64,000 nucleotides of DNA. Origin: Trachythela sp. YZ-2020 (taxonomy: Eukaryota > Cnidaria > Anthozoa > Malacalcyonacea > Clavulariidae). Position numbers and translations under genes: made by a program. The notes beneath the pieces are model-generated. The model worked only from the letters and a program-made list of their open reading frames with translations. It did no database searches and was not told where the DNA came from. Shown piece by piece: positions 46,501-57,455 of the stretch. The stretch spans positions 8,274,001-8,338,000 of the forward strand of contig JADLSH010000395.1 in the NCBI GenBank assembly GCA_016169945.1, written 5' to 3'. The first letter of the stretch is position 1, and each line of letters begins with the position of its first letter.

Positions 46501-47386
46501 TAACTTTTTCATCATTTCTCAGTTTTGCAGCTTTGTAAACTGATTCCCTCGAAGCTTTGCTGAAACTTATTATAGGTTCCGCAGTTTTCATGCACGTGCA
46601 ATTGAGAATACAACCATGATTTTCCAGCTTTTTTTGTTTTTTTGGAGGGGAAACATTTACGTTAACCTCAAGAGGGATTGTATTTTTTCTAGTTTTTGAC
46701 ATAACTCAAAACAACTTTCAATTTTTCCGACTTTTCTGAAATTTTGACACCCTTTTTCATGAATAATGAAAACGAAAGACTCTTGGTGTTATAATTTGCA
46801 TACTTGAAGTATGAGCATTGGCGCTTTCCGAAATAGCGAAGGCTCGCTTCTTCCCGCGAATTTCTTCGAAAAACATGGCGCCATGGAATTATCGCTCAAA
46901 GGCGATTTAAACTGTGTTGGAAAACCTTCTCAAGAAAAGTTAGACCGGCCAACATCCGGAAATGTGTTTAGGAGGTTTAGAAGAACATTTCTATCATAAA
47001 AAGAAATTGCCCCTCGATCGGTGAGTAAACAATAATATTTCGACCTCTATCTGCCTGACTATTAGAGTAACTGTTCTAAACTGTAAGCATGAAAGTGAAA
47101 ATTTTGTCCCACATTTGTTTGATTACCACCACCAACAGTCAAGTCACTTATTACTTTGCAATGTAGATTAGTTGTAAAAACATTTCCCTACAAAACGTGT
47201 TTAATAGCAAAAAACTTACTATTAGCTTCTGTCTCACTGTAATCAGGAAACTCTGCCAAACTACTTTTTATACAGAGCCGTTTTGCTTGTGGAGCAGGTT
47301 GTAAATCATCAGGCTCTTCACTAGATTCACCTCTGGAATCGATGTTTGAATTTGCAAGGGCTTTTTTTCCAACTTTCTGTGCCCTT
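40574..47386 (-). CDS. Two 3' exons of an unrecognised host gene, split by a transposon
   Basis: The upstream exon (from about 47386 or further right down to 47220) reads SWKRAQKVGKKALANSNIDS ... QAKRLCIKSSLAEFPDYSE and ends at a strong donor (GTAAGT, 47219-47214) in phase 1. The downstream exon starts at 40818 after TTAAG, restores the frame as NEDDFATQKKTPDLTPLLP, and runs to a stop at 40574 (82 codons). The phases match exactly over an intron of 6.4 kb, nearly all of which is the 40843-47061 transposon. The family is not certain; the first exon loosely resembles N-terminal regions of DUF4806-type proteins. The 5' exons are not identified, and the acceptor of the 47.3-kb exon is ambiguous. 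Confidence 0.55.
41238..41275. repeat. Second copy of the transposon's left terminus
   Basis: GGAAAAACACTAACCAATCG and the following GGGGCAATTTC repeat, in the same orientation, the sequence found at about 40859. The flanking bases differ. Confidence 0.8.
41331..41515. repeat. ~58-bp tandem repeat, three units
   Basis: Three and a half units of the form CAGCATGGTGGTAAATGAGA followed by AGACTGTTyAATkAATAACC and ATCTTTAAA. They lie downstream of the transposase gene inside the element. Confidence 0.85.
41634..46702 (-). pseudogene. Academ-like transposase/PIN nuclease, one intron, three frameshifts
   Basis: Exon 1 (46702-46315, from ATG) has a Cys-rich part, GCILNCTCM ... GYHRKCYQNYTHAKAL. 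A 360-bp intron (GTATGA..ATAG) keeps phase. Exon 2 (from 45954) opens with CCICEKRKTAKC and YHRSCYRGICKK, a second Cys/His module. Near 45010, 44905 and 44845 the frame changes three times, yet the text across it (LTNKFGHGVSYDDV, then AVTFVWDNND) is sensible. From 44828 an unbroken 1,064-codon frame follows. It has possible PIN-like acidic motifs, IFDGMVIIQQL (~650), SNQEEADTKMF (~797) and STVDSDVGILAIYF (~825), plus ALHTISGCDSTSAFYGLGK. It ends in a tesmin-like CXC tail (CGCKKSGCQNNMCVC). Total is about 1,540 codons. Confidence 0.75.
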
Positions 47387-47389
47387 TTC

Positions 47390-50300
47390 CAGCTAGCTGT
47401 ATTGTCACAAACGATTTTGAAATTAGTAAAACTGCGAGTATCAATTGGTATACAGGATACAATATCAATGTTATTACAGATGAAAAGTGGACAAACTAAA
47501 AGTTAAGGCCTTGATACACTAGGGAAAGTTTCCGAAACAAGTGTCAAGCATATCATAAAAAAACATTCCAAAAACTTTTGTTGTATTTTGAATGGCTGTA
47601 AAGATTGCAACAGGAAAGGACTGGTCACTTTTTGAGCATAAATCTCCTTGGAGTCCACACTCACACTTTGTTTTGGAAATTGTCCCCACTGTATCAAGGC
47701 CTTTGGAGATATACTTTTCTGATAATTAATCAACATAAAAACCGGACTACTGTATATATACTGTATGTCTCGGTTCTTTACTACAATCATTCACTGATAA
47801 TAACCTTGGGAAATTGCTGTTAAATCTAAAACATGATTTGTTTTTATTCTAAATATGTCTATAAAGTTGCCATCCATCCATTCAATATTGAATAATCTAT
47901 TACAAACACAGTACTACAAAACGTAAAAGTTACCCGCATAAGAAAATACTCTAATTTCATAACTTTTCCACTTCTGCTTGTTAGGAATTGCCAGATTTTT
48001 TACCTTTACTTGTACATTGGAACAAGCCCAATAGCAAGATAAAACCTGTTAAGTAATATCATAACAGCTAAAATTAGTGTACACTTGCCGATGCTGCCTA
48101 TTTAAATTATGTTTGAAGATAATGACGATGTAGAATAGACAGGCTCCCATATTTGTTAGTTTATTTTATGTATTACTGATAACGTACCCATTTAGAAGTC
48201 TCAATCCAACATGAAGCCACTATTTCGACAGACTTTTCTCCAATGAATTCCACTACAGCATAAATATTATTCGACATGTACAGACACTTCTGTTGCATAA
48301 AATCACAAACACTTCTGTACACGCATACTGGTCTTCGGTCATTTATGGGGACCAAACGACTTGTGGGTCCCAGCTTTTTTCACTCTGATAAACAGTCAAG
48401 ATCGTGTACGTAGGTATTTTTGCGCAAATGTTTTCTAGCCCCAATGTTAATTTTAGGTTTTCTAATAATCTATGTCTTCCAGAGTTGTGGGGAACGACTT
48501 GTTGAGACCTATCACTTCTTGCGTTCCATTACTTGTGGGGTCCAGTTATTAGGAAAACAGACTTGTGTGTTTACCCACTTCCGGGGTCCTCACACAGATT
48601 TTAACTGTGTGTGTAATAATTGTTTTGTAAATTTTGCTTTCTGAATCAGAATGCATGTTGGTTAAATTTCGAGTGCTATTAGACGATTATTATTATAAAT
48701 CTAGAAACGATACTTATATATGTTTATATTCAGAGGCAAATGTACCTATATTATTTAAAAGGGATTGTTCTCGTTTTGTAGTTTTTTTCTCAGCATGCAG
48801 GACAGATGACTTGATGTATAATGGAGAAATTAATTCTTTTGACAAGAAATGTCTAAGAATTAAGATGGTGATCAGTAGCAAGAAAAGCAAAGAAGTATAT
48901 TTAGGCATGTTTTATACGTCGAATTTCAGTCGTGTTGAATGCAATTCAAACAATAGATAATGAAGCTTAATGAGTTTATAATCTCATTATCTATTGAATT
49001 GTTTTTAAATTGTCAAAATAATTGAATATACTAAGAGAAATCATAATTTAAAATAAAATTTGGGGGTCACCGATATCGTGTACGAGTTAAATTACTTTAA
49101 AGCCCATATATCCGCCATCTTGAAACGTCATGGTTGCCATAGCAACGGCAGTTGCATAACTTTTGTGCAAAAATTCAAATTCAAATTACATCACAATTTC
49201 CTATAACCCTGCGAGAGCCGGTCTTGTTCCAAGAATTGTGAGCAAACATCCTTCTTACGATTCACGAGAACGAGGCTACGGAGCGAAAGAGTAATAATTG
49301 ATAATCATTAGTCAGTAGACAGTAATGTAACATAATCAAACAATTTATTAACTTTAACAAACAGAAAATATTTCCTAGATTATTATAATTCTATATATTA
49401 TAAATGGAGCATGAAAATGTATATATTCTGTACATATTCTGCATATTATACATGAAAATGTGAACCCTTTGAAATTAAATACAATAAGGTACAATAGATT
49501 CTTTGAAAGAAAATGCAAATATGAAGTTCAATTTCAAAAGGTTCACTATTGTATTAAATTTCAAAGAGTTCACTTTTTTCTGTTAAACCCTGTATATATC
49601 TTCATCTATACAGTAGATTAAGTAAAGCCAGGTCTAAACCTCGCCATTTTACATACACTGAATGATATCTATAATGTAAATGACTAAAGTCCTTGTTTAA
49701 ACTCGTTGTAAAACATTAGATTCGGGCATGTAAAATGCGACGATAAAGCCTGTTTTCCACTTCCCGTAGTGTATTCCTTTGTTTCAAAGTGATTAGTTCT
49801 ACCCGAGTGTCGAGGATTACAGGACATGGAAAGCGCCCTTGGATGAATCAGCTGTGACCAATGTGTCATGACAATCTTTCCCACATGCATTACAAATGAT
49901 TGTTTACTAGTTTAACTTCATGCTGTTGCTGGAGTCAAACTAAACGAATTTTGTTTTATAATTTTATTTTGGATGTCTATGAAATCGCGATAAGAGTTTC
50001 ATTAAACTAATCATCTCGAAAACCGGGCCATCGCAACTCCATACGAACAGCCCCATATTGTTACTAAGCAGTTATAAACACAAAATATTTTAAGCTGTGC
50101 CCCTCGTGGGAATTTAAAATAGCTTCTAATCGTATGCCATAACAGTCAAATGCATGCTAATTAGTCATATCATCACAGTAACATCATCACAGTCACATCA
50201 TCAAAATCACCTCAGAACGATAATTCCACCAAGGGTTCGGTTTTTTATATATACACCCTTATGATATGCACACACAGCCCATTAACGTTCATTAAATAAA

Positions 50301-50485
50301 TAAAGAGGAGAAAAACTTCAGAATTTTGCGCGCAGTATATATATATATATAATAATAGTAATGTTTGAGTTTTATAGTGCAACAAGAGTGCTCAATACCA
50401 ATATAGCAGAGCGAATGTAAAGTTTCTTTACTTAAAATTGAGTCACAACTCAGAGTTTCACGCTTAATGCGATCATCAGGCGACG
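47390..50485. other. Long stretch without confident genes
   Basis: AT-rich. A 108-codon plus-strand frame (48634-48960) has no known motif and ends in a hairpin (48942-49003: ATAGATAATGA / TCATTATCTAT). A weak inverted pair around GAACCCTTTGAAATT / AAATTTCAAAGAGTTCAC lies at about 49462-49572. Any further exons of the minus-strand host gene should lie here, but none could be placed. Confidence 0.4.
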
Positions 50486-52357
50486 ATGTTTAAGGATGTT
50501 TTGATCCAGATCGGCCCGCAGAAGATTCGCGGTATATCGGTACATTTCATACACACGAAGGGCTACACCAATTTAAGGTCCTGTTCTTTGGCGCTTCTCC
50601 AGCTACAGAATTATCCCACAACAGAGTCAAAGCTGCCTTACCTGGATGCACCTCCATCCACAACAACATTTTGGTAAGGGGATATACACCAGAAGAACAC
50701 GAAGCAAACCTTGACGCACCTTTGGAGCAAACTCAGTGTCCTGGTTTGGTACCATTTTCTCCAGGTCCGTCATGTCGGCAGACCCTAAAAACATCCAAGC
50801 TATCAAGGAGGCAGGGCCACCCAAGAATGCTGACGAAATCAAGAGTTTTCTCCAAGCCTGTCAAGTTAATGTCCGCTTTGTGTGCAATACAGAGAACGCA
50901 TATGCACAGGTAACCAAGCTCCTGAGAGACCTCACGAGAAAGAACACCAAGAAAGACCTCTACTGAAAGACCTCACGAAAAAGATTTCCCAATGTCAACA
51001 AGCATACCAAGAAATCCTTCAAACCATGACCAGCAGCACAGCCCTAAGACCATTTAACCCCAAACTAAAAACCATTCACATAACTGATGCTAGACCAGAA
51101 GGAATTACAGCCAGCCTTTATCAAGAAGCCACCAATGGAACATGGATTCTCATCGACCATTGCAGTAGAGCCCGGACACCATGTGAACAGAAGTATTCCC
51201 AAACGGAGAAAGAGTCCCTTGCCCAAACGTGGGGCATGAATATCTACTATCTGCTCGGCATCCTGTTCGACTCGTATACAGACCATCAGCAACTAATCCA
51301 CATTTACAAGAAGGGCAATGCTCGCATCGAACATGAAAGTACATGATTTCTAATACACTATGAAATACACGCCTGGCAAAACAAACTCTTGTGACTACCC
51401 ATCCCGACACCCACTACCTCTCTGCCAGCACACAACTCAGGAGAGGCCGACATGGTGATAGACCTAGATGACGACTTGTGCATCAGCAAGATAGTTACAG
51501 ATGACCTCCCAGATGTAGTTACCCTGAAAATGGTGCAACAAGCCATCAAACAAGGACACAACCATGCAAAAACTGATAACCTGCATCCAGAAAGGATACA
51601 TAACAAATGACGATAACCTACGAGACTATCGGCAAGTATTCCAGGAATTGACCAACTGGAATGGAGTAATCTTAAGAGGAGACAGACTCCTTATCCCAGA
51701 CGCCGAAGTGACTCCCGGCACAGGCAGTCTACGACAGCAAGTGGTCGACACGGCGCACAAATTAAGTCCTCTTGGAATCGTCAAATGCAAGCAGCTACTG
51801 CGTGCCAAACTGTGGTACCCCCACTTAAATACCATGGTCGAGACTTGGATTAGCAGCTGCTTGGGCTGTCAAGCAACAACTTACAAACCAGTACGAGACC
51901 CTCTCAAGCCAACACCATGGCAACGAGTGGACATGTTTTTTTGGGGCCATTGCCCAATGGCGAATATTTACTAGTGATTATAGATGAATACTTTATAGAA
52001 GAGCTTTACAAATTCCTTACACACTATCGAGCCACACCACACAGCTTCACATGGAAAGCACCTGCCGATGTCCTATTTAACCACCAATTCCAAGTCCGAC
52101 TCCCACAGAAGAATGAACCAACGAAACATATAGAAGCCAATGCAAAACAGAAAGCCTACAAGGATGCCAAGACCAATACCAAATCACACAACATTAAAGT
52201 GGGAGATCAGGTTCTCCTACTTCAGAACAGTCCAAATCAAACCCAAGATATGACCCAAAGCCACATAAAGTTACTAACATCTGGGGAACGCAGATTACAG
52301 CAGCAAGAACGGCCACGATTCGAAAACGTGATGCCCAACGATTCAAAGGAACAATAA
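50486..52357 (+). pseudogene. Ty3/gypsy pol relic with integrase core deleted
   Basis: The RT C-terminal part is readable across frames: VLFFGASPATELSHNRVK, ADPKNIQAIKEAGPPKNADE and IKSFLQACQVN. RNase H follows (IHITDARPEGITASLYQ, EQKYSQTEKESLAQTWG). The integrase N-terminal zinc region is in an uninterrupted frame (LSPLGIVKCKQLLRAKLWYP, SSCLGCQATT). The core starts (EYLLVIIDEY) and then jumps to its far end (LYKFLTHYRATPHSFTWKAP), so most of the DDE core, including the two later acidic positions, is missing. The C-terminal VGDQVLLLQN is present. No LTRs were found. Confidence 0.9.
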
Positions 52358-52479
52358 ACACGGATACATACAAAAAACAATAGTCAAATGTTAAAGTTGA
52401 AATTCAGTTAATAACCTTATCGCTAAACTCTAACTAACATAGTTTATAAAATAACATGTATATAACGCGTGCTCTGATT

Positions 52480-52575
52480 GGTCGAAACCCGTGTTTGGAT
52501 CAGGCCATCCAAACACGGAAATTTAAAGTGAAAGTTTTTTAAAGTGAAAGTTTTTTAAAGTGAAATTTTAACACG
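52480..52575. repeat. Hairpin plus short tandem repeat
   Basis: CCGTGTTTGGAT / ATCCAAACACGG form a 12-bp perfect stem at about 52489-52518. Three copies of AAAGTGAAAnTTTT and a further AACACGGAAA follow. Confidence 0.8.
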
Positions 52576-52950
52576 GAAAGTTGTTATTTTATAAAACAAT
52601 GGACCATTCCCCTATTAGACTAACTTTTGAATTAGGAAATTGTATCAGTACAGCTGGAAAGAGCATCCTAAGTTTAGCAAAATTGCAAGGTTTGGTTGCG
52701 AAATGTCGTAAAATGTGGAAAATATAGTGCTGTGAAGTTGGTAAATTTTCTATATTTTTGTATTACGTGCGGAAAGCGGTTACCACTTTTAAAAAAATCG
52801 ACGGGTAATCTTCAATAAGCCAATTCGGAATCGCATATCGAAGTATTCAACTGTTCATGTATTACTTGAATATGCAAAATGCTTGAAACGAAGAACACTT
52901 ACAGTGACTTTCCTCACGGGTTTTAAGCTTTAGTTAGACCGCCCCCTCCC

Positions 52951-53162
52951 CTAGACTTTCGATCTCGAAGATTCTCTTTTGTCCACCTGGTTCTTTACAT
53001 AATATTTAATCTGTCTCCACTCTCGTCTATCTAAGGTACCTTCAGCCTTACACCTCTCACACTCGTTTTTTCCAGGAACAACACCGTTTCTGATATAATA
53101 CTCTAGAGAAGAGTGGACAGCTCGTTTCTCTTCTTTTGTCCACTCTCTTCGTTCAAATTTCT
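52951..53162 (-). CDS. Lone 3'-terminal exon, Trp/Cys-containing domain
   Basis: On the minus strand an acceptor TTTCTTTTTAG (exon from 53162) leads into FERREWTKEEKRAVHSSLEY, GVVPGKNECERCKAEGTLDR, REWRQIKYYVKNQV and a TAG at 52951-52953, with no interruption in 70 codons. The pattern W-T-x-E-E-K-x-A-V ... VPGK-x-x-C-x-x-C ... W-x-x-I-K-x-x-V is, from memory, the end exon of a widely repeated family of uncharacterised fish and cnidarian proteins. No upstream exon is visible within the next kilobases, so this is either a very distant exon, a retained fragment of a moved gene, or a transposon-carried exon. Confidence 0.5.
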
Positions 53163-53496
53163 CTAAAAAGAAATATCACAATTTCAGGCAAAGACTGACG
53201 AATATGGATGAGTGTAGATATAGTGTTAATTAACTACTAACTTCCAGCAAAACAGATTTCAAATTGAAAACAAAAGAAAGTAACAAAGTAAAGCGTGATT
53301 TTCGATATTTCTTCGCGCTTTGCGCTACCCCCAAATAGACTTTATAGCGCCGATGCAAACTATAACTTGTGTGTCAATAAGTGAATCTGAAATACGTTAA
53401 ATATGCGGAAACTTGCGGAGACTATAGCTAATACGATTGAATGAATAAATCTTCATATAAACTGAATAAGACCTTCGACCAATTATATTATAGTGG
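53163..53496. other. No feature seen
   Basis: Intron-like AT-rich sequence upstream of the lone exon; no second exon or repeat end was recognised. Confidence 0.35.
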
Positions 53497-53884
53497 CAGT
53501 GGCGTAACGGAGGAAGAGGGAGCCCTTGGGCATATTTGGTGTGGGGGCCCCTGTTGACTGTTGTCATTGTTTGACTGAGATATTATATTTATATTGAATA
53601 ATTATAGAATGTTCTGGAAAATTTCATGTCTATGACAATAACAATATAACAGTCTCCAACACAAATAACTTTTATTTTATTTGGAATAAAAAAACCAGCT
53701 ACCGTTGTCGATGAAGGTTTAATTCTTTAGCACTATTAATTTTGCATTTTCTCATTGAGTCTTAATCTGCATTTTGTACATTTTCTAATTTTCTGGGCGA
53801 CATGCCGTGGCTGATGGGGCCCCTAACTGTCGGGGGTCCCTATAGTTTTTGAACTAACCCTACCTAATGAGCGTTACGCCACTG
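53497..53884. mobile_element. 388-bp hAT-type MITE
   Basis: CAGTGGCGTAACG at the left and CGTTACGCCACTG at the right are perfect inverted ends. TATAGTGG and TATAAGGG flank them, an imperfect (6 of 8) target duplication. The interior has GGGGGCCCCTGTTG and GGGGCCCCTAACTG blocks. Confidence 0.88.
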
Positions 53885-54479
53885 TATAAGGGATGGAGTC
53901 AGTTTGTATGGAACATTTCATGTCTATGACAATAACAATATAATTGTTATTGATGATGAATTGTGTCATTCCCTGACCACAAACTGTTGTTTAGACTAGG
54001 CTAATTTTATTTTGTAATTCAGTTCATTTTTCTATGAAAGCCGTAATAAGAATTTCACTAAGTAGAAGTTACTATCGCAAGAGAGTGCTGCCATGACGCA
54101 CAACCTGTGTGACGTACAGAATTTCTCAACTAAATAAGTAATATTAAAATTTAAAATTATCAATGATACATTGTACGTATTGATTTATTGAGTTGCAAAA
54201 CGTTTCGATTACAACAGAAAGCCGTAAATGAGAATTTAATTAAACGGACCATCCTTGTAACCGGGCCACTGTAGAGTCCATATAAACAGCCCCTAAGTCT
54301 ATTTCTAATGTCTGCCATGAAACCCACAGTAAAATTATTGCATAAAATTGTCGATGAAAGTACCAGTCATTTCACGTATGGTAATCATTGTGTCTTGGAT
54401 AATGAAAATTCGATACCTCTGTCCCGATCGGGCAGCAATGACAGCCGCAAACGACTCGAAATGCGCCTCGTCCACAATA
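53885..54479. other. No gene seen
   Basis: Contains AACAATATAAnTGTTATTG-like text similar to 53630-53650. Frames beginning near 54308 run into the hairpin cluster and are not called. Confidence 0.35.
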
Positions 54480-55235
54480 TTAGACATAATAAACAGGCAA
54501 GAATGCGACCTTTTTCCTTTGTCGGTATCACTTATTACGTCAGCAAGACGTGGCAAAAAGGCCTGATTCTACGAGCGCTTTTTCTCGGCGAAATATTTCG
54601 CCTGTTTCTTTTGAATTGTGGGCAATCAAGTAGAAATAATTTATTTGAGTGGTCGCAATTCAAAAGAAACGGGCGAAATATTTCGCATGCGTTTTATTGT
54701 TTTATTTTGTTTTAACAGCTTTATTGAATGATTTTCAAATGGCAAGAGTGCGAACGGGGCTCAAGACCCATGCGAGGCACTCTCCCTCTTGAATTTTGTT
54801 TACATCTAATATCATTATTTACGGCAATATTATAAATTGGTAAACATATACCAGCTGATTAATACCTCAAATTAGGACGCTATTGCACCACATTTAAGTT
54901 GTCATCACCACATTTAAGTTATTATTTCGCCGAGAAAAGACGCCGGTAGAATCAGGTCTAAATGGATGCAGACAAAGGAAAAAGGTCGCTTCGCTCAAAA
55001 AAAAACACTAGTGGAAAACCGGCTTTAGGCCTGATTCTACCGACGTATAAAACAGACGTTAAGGCGGATTTCCATTCAGTGGAAAAAGTCGCACAATCGA
55101 TTTTTTGCGATCGCTTTCTTTTGAAATGTGTGCAGTCAACTACAGCTAATGAGATTTGTTCCGCTTCACTGTTTGTATTTCAAAAGAAAGCGATTGCAAA
55201 AAGTCAATCGCGCAACATTTTGCACTGGCCCGTTC
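54480..55235. mobile_element. Cluster of nested hairpin MITEs
   Basis: Three foldbacks are visible. 54588-54690 folds on GGCGAAATATTTCGCC and GTTTCTTTTGAATTG / CAATTCAAAAGAAAC. About 54488-54610 is matched inverted by 54905-54995 (GACCTTTTTCCTTTGTC, CTCGGCGAAATA). 55060-55230 folds on GATTTCCATTCAGTGGAAAA and CGATCGCTTTCTTTTGAAAT and has the same ends as the hairpin MITE at 22222-22398. Confidence 0.75.
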
Positions 55236-55689
55236 TGCTGGAATATATTTTAATTCCAAATTTAATTCCAATTCAAATATATATTATATAAGAATATATT
55301 CTATACACATATTATGCAAAACGTGCATTACCAGAAATACTCGCACATTATTGCATTTATTGAGGAAAATAATTGTTTTTTATGTAATTGTAGTGCACAG
55401 GGTATTTTGCGGAGAAATAGGGGGATTACCCCCGCCCCAAAAAATCCCAAATTCCCCCAAATCTCAAACTAGTTATAATCCCTTCGTTATGCAGGAATCC
55501 TTACTTTGTTTTAAAAATTGAAGGCTGCTGCATCTTTTCCAATCATGTAGCATTAATTTTAAAGTTTTTTTGCGCCGTCTATTTTAGCCAATCAGCGCCG
55601 TGACACTGCCACTTTAGGTTTTTCAAGGTTCAGAGCGAACCGCGCACAATACAGGCTCTGGGTACAAAACGAGGTGCTCATTCCCCATT
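55236..55689. other. No gene; partial MITE end
   Basis: Includes CAGGCTCTGGGTACAAAACG at about 55650, a decayed end related to the adjacent MITE. Confidence 0.4.
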
Positions 55690-55903
55690 CTCGTACCCAG
55701 AGCCCTTCTTACGCGCGGTCAGCGACGAAGGGGCTCTGGCCAAATCCAAACCGGATACCATAAAAACATGGTATTAGATATTAGAACAATACCTTCGTTG
55801 TGGCCAATCAGATGCCAGTTTGATATGGATTTGGCCAGAGCACTGGGCCAGAACCCCTCGTCGAGCTCCGTTGACTGCGCGTAAGAAGGGCTCTGGGTAC
55901 GAG
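55690..55903. mobile_element. 214-bp MITE, 27-bp perfect TIRs
   Basis: CTCGTACCCAGAGCCCTTCT at the left, continuing TACGCGC, is exactly reversed at the right end. A second inverted layer, GGCCAAATCCA / TGGATTTGGCC, lies inside. I know this terminus as a very common MITE in cnidarian genomes (memory, not searched). Confidence 0.93.
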
Positions 55904-56805
55904 ATTCAGCGCTCACTTTTGGGGAAATTTCCCCAAAACGAGGAGAGATCTGGGGAATCACATTTTTTGGGGAAATTTTTGGGGAATTTTTTGAAATAGT
56001 GGTCGAAGTGAATGGAACTGATCTTTCGACTGTTTTTGTGCACATTTTGTTTACCTTGTGTTGATTCTGGGTTTGAATATGATAATTTTTATTACATGTG
56101 ACAGACATTCTCATATTCAGTCGATTCATGCACATGTATATACAATATTTATGTTTGATTTGCGACTTGCGAGTACCCACGTGCCAATAAACATGCATGG
56201 TGTTTCCAGAAATTATTCAATATTCACCTATACATGATTTGAGTATTTTAATGCAAATGAACAAACTATAAGAAATTAACATTAACAATTTAACATTGCT
56301 ATCATTTCAGTAATATAGTAGCAATATCACAGTTTTCGCCTTCTTCGGAAAACGTGGGATTAAAATCGCTCATTTTTATAACATATTTACATATCATTAA
56401 TTTAAAATATTCAATTTATTTTCCACACAAATGACGTAATATTAATGAAATACTTCATGTTACCATGCTACGTTCATCTAAGGAATTTTACGGATATCTG
56501 GGGAAATTTTGCGAATTTTTTTGCGCAATCTAAGGAATTCTTAAATTCAGTTGTGAGAGCACTGACGAGATGCTCATTTCCAGAGCTCATTCCCTTGCAA
56601 GTTGCAATCCCGGATGTCTCCACGTGTAAATTTGGGCAATTTGGCAGCAAGATTGGGCAGTTGAAAAAAATTGAGATTTGCCGATAAAAAGAGTCAAAGA
56701 AAGCAAAATTACAGCAATTTCAAAGGTAAGTGAATATTTACTATGTTTGTTTTTATGATTCCAAGAAGTAACTTTCATTGTTATAAATGTCAATCAGAAA
56801 ATAGC
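55904..56805. other. No gene seen
   Basis: Contains repeated GGGGAAATTT/CCCCAAAA words at 55920-55995 and 56500-56515. The 159-codon minus-strand frame 55719-56198 crosses the MITE and is rejected. Confidence 0.4.
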
Positions 56806-56858
56806 CCGGTTCTGGCCTGCGTGCATTCGTATAATTTAATGGCTGAATATTAAAAGTT

Positions 56859-56972
56859 CTATTCAATTTTGACGAATTACGAAAGCTTTGAGCATATTGA
56901 TCGTATGATTTACATACACATCAACGTAAGTGGTTTGACTCATTGACTGGTAGCTACAGAAAGTAATATATA
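56859..56972. repeat. 114-bp direct repeat, copy 1
   Basis: Nearly identical to 59821-59933 (CGAATTACGAAAGCTTTGAG, GATTTACATACACATCAACG, GACTGGTAGCTACAGAAAGT). An adjoining piece, 56808-56862, recurs at 57401-57455 (GTATAATTTAATGGCYGAAT). Confidence 0.9.
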
Positions 56973-57381
56973 TACAGGGTGTATCAAAAAAACTGCAAAT
57001 ACCATAATTTGTATGCACGAGATCATACATTAGAATTTCAATGGCTGTGCAAATAATTACGCTTCTGGGATTTGACAATACGTTTCCCAGGGGTATCAAA
57101 ACAAGCACACAAATGGTGCGAATGGCTTTCGATTACGAATGGCTCAGTTTACGAATGACTGCTGTCGAGTTTTGAGTTTGGGCGTACTTTAAAACAAGAA
57201 ATACTCTTTGCTCTGTTGTTAGCTGAGCCATTCGTAATCGAACTAATTTTAATTAACTTTGTGTGCTTATTTTTATAGTACTGCACGTGAAAATTATGGT
57301 ATTTGCAGTTTTTTTGACACACCCTGTATGATCTCGTGCATACAAATTATGGTATTTGCAGTTTTTTTTATACACTCTGTA
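56973..57381. mobile_element. Mariner/Tc-type MITE with duplicated right end
   Basis: Left end TACAGGGTGTATCAAAAAAA followed by CTGCAAATACCATAATTTGT. The right end carries this inverted sequence twice in tandem: once ending ACACACCCTGTA at about 57329 and again ending ATACACTCTGTA at 57381. Inside, GGCTnnCGATTACGAATGGCTCAG also has an inverted partner (about 57131 and 57220). TA is present at both ends. Confidence 0.8.
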
Positions 57382-57455
57382 GTAATAGCCTAATAATAGG
57401 GTTCCGGCCTCCGGGCATTCGTATAATTTAATGGCCGAATATTAAAAGTTCTATT

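Larger units (their letters stand above)
40843..47061 (-). mobile_element. 6.2-kb Academ-like DNA transposon
   Basis: The ends start TAGTCAGGCAGATAGAGG on both sides. They stay matched for more than 120 bp, including AATCGAGGGGCAATTTC / GATCGAGGGGCAATTTC, TTTATGATAGAAATGTTCTT and ATTTCCGGATGTTGGCCGGT, interrupted by a roughly 14-bp indel. TTA flanks both ends (40840-40842 and 47062-47064), a 3-bp duplication. The single gene inside has a cysteine-rich N-terminus and a PIN/XPG-like nuclease core. These features fit the Academ superfamily (3-4 bp TSD, Cys-rich finger, XPG-like nuclease); the assignment is from memory. Confidence 0.75.

Noticed and set aside
48634..48960. 108-codon frame followed by a hairpin, as a small gene with terminator
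   Set aside because: Composition is that of the AT-rich surroundings, no homologue comes to mind, and the hairpin overlaps the stop codon; kept only as a note.
55719..56198. 159-codon minus-strand frame
   Set aside because: Its C-terminal part is the MITE at 55690-55903 and the rest is low-complexity.
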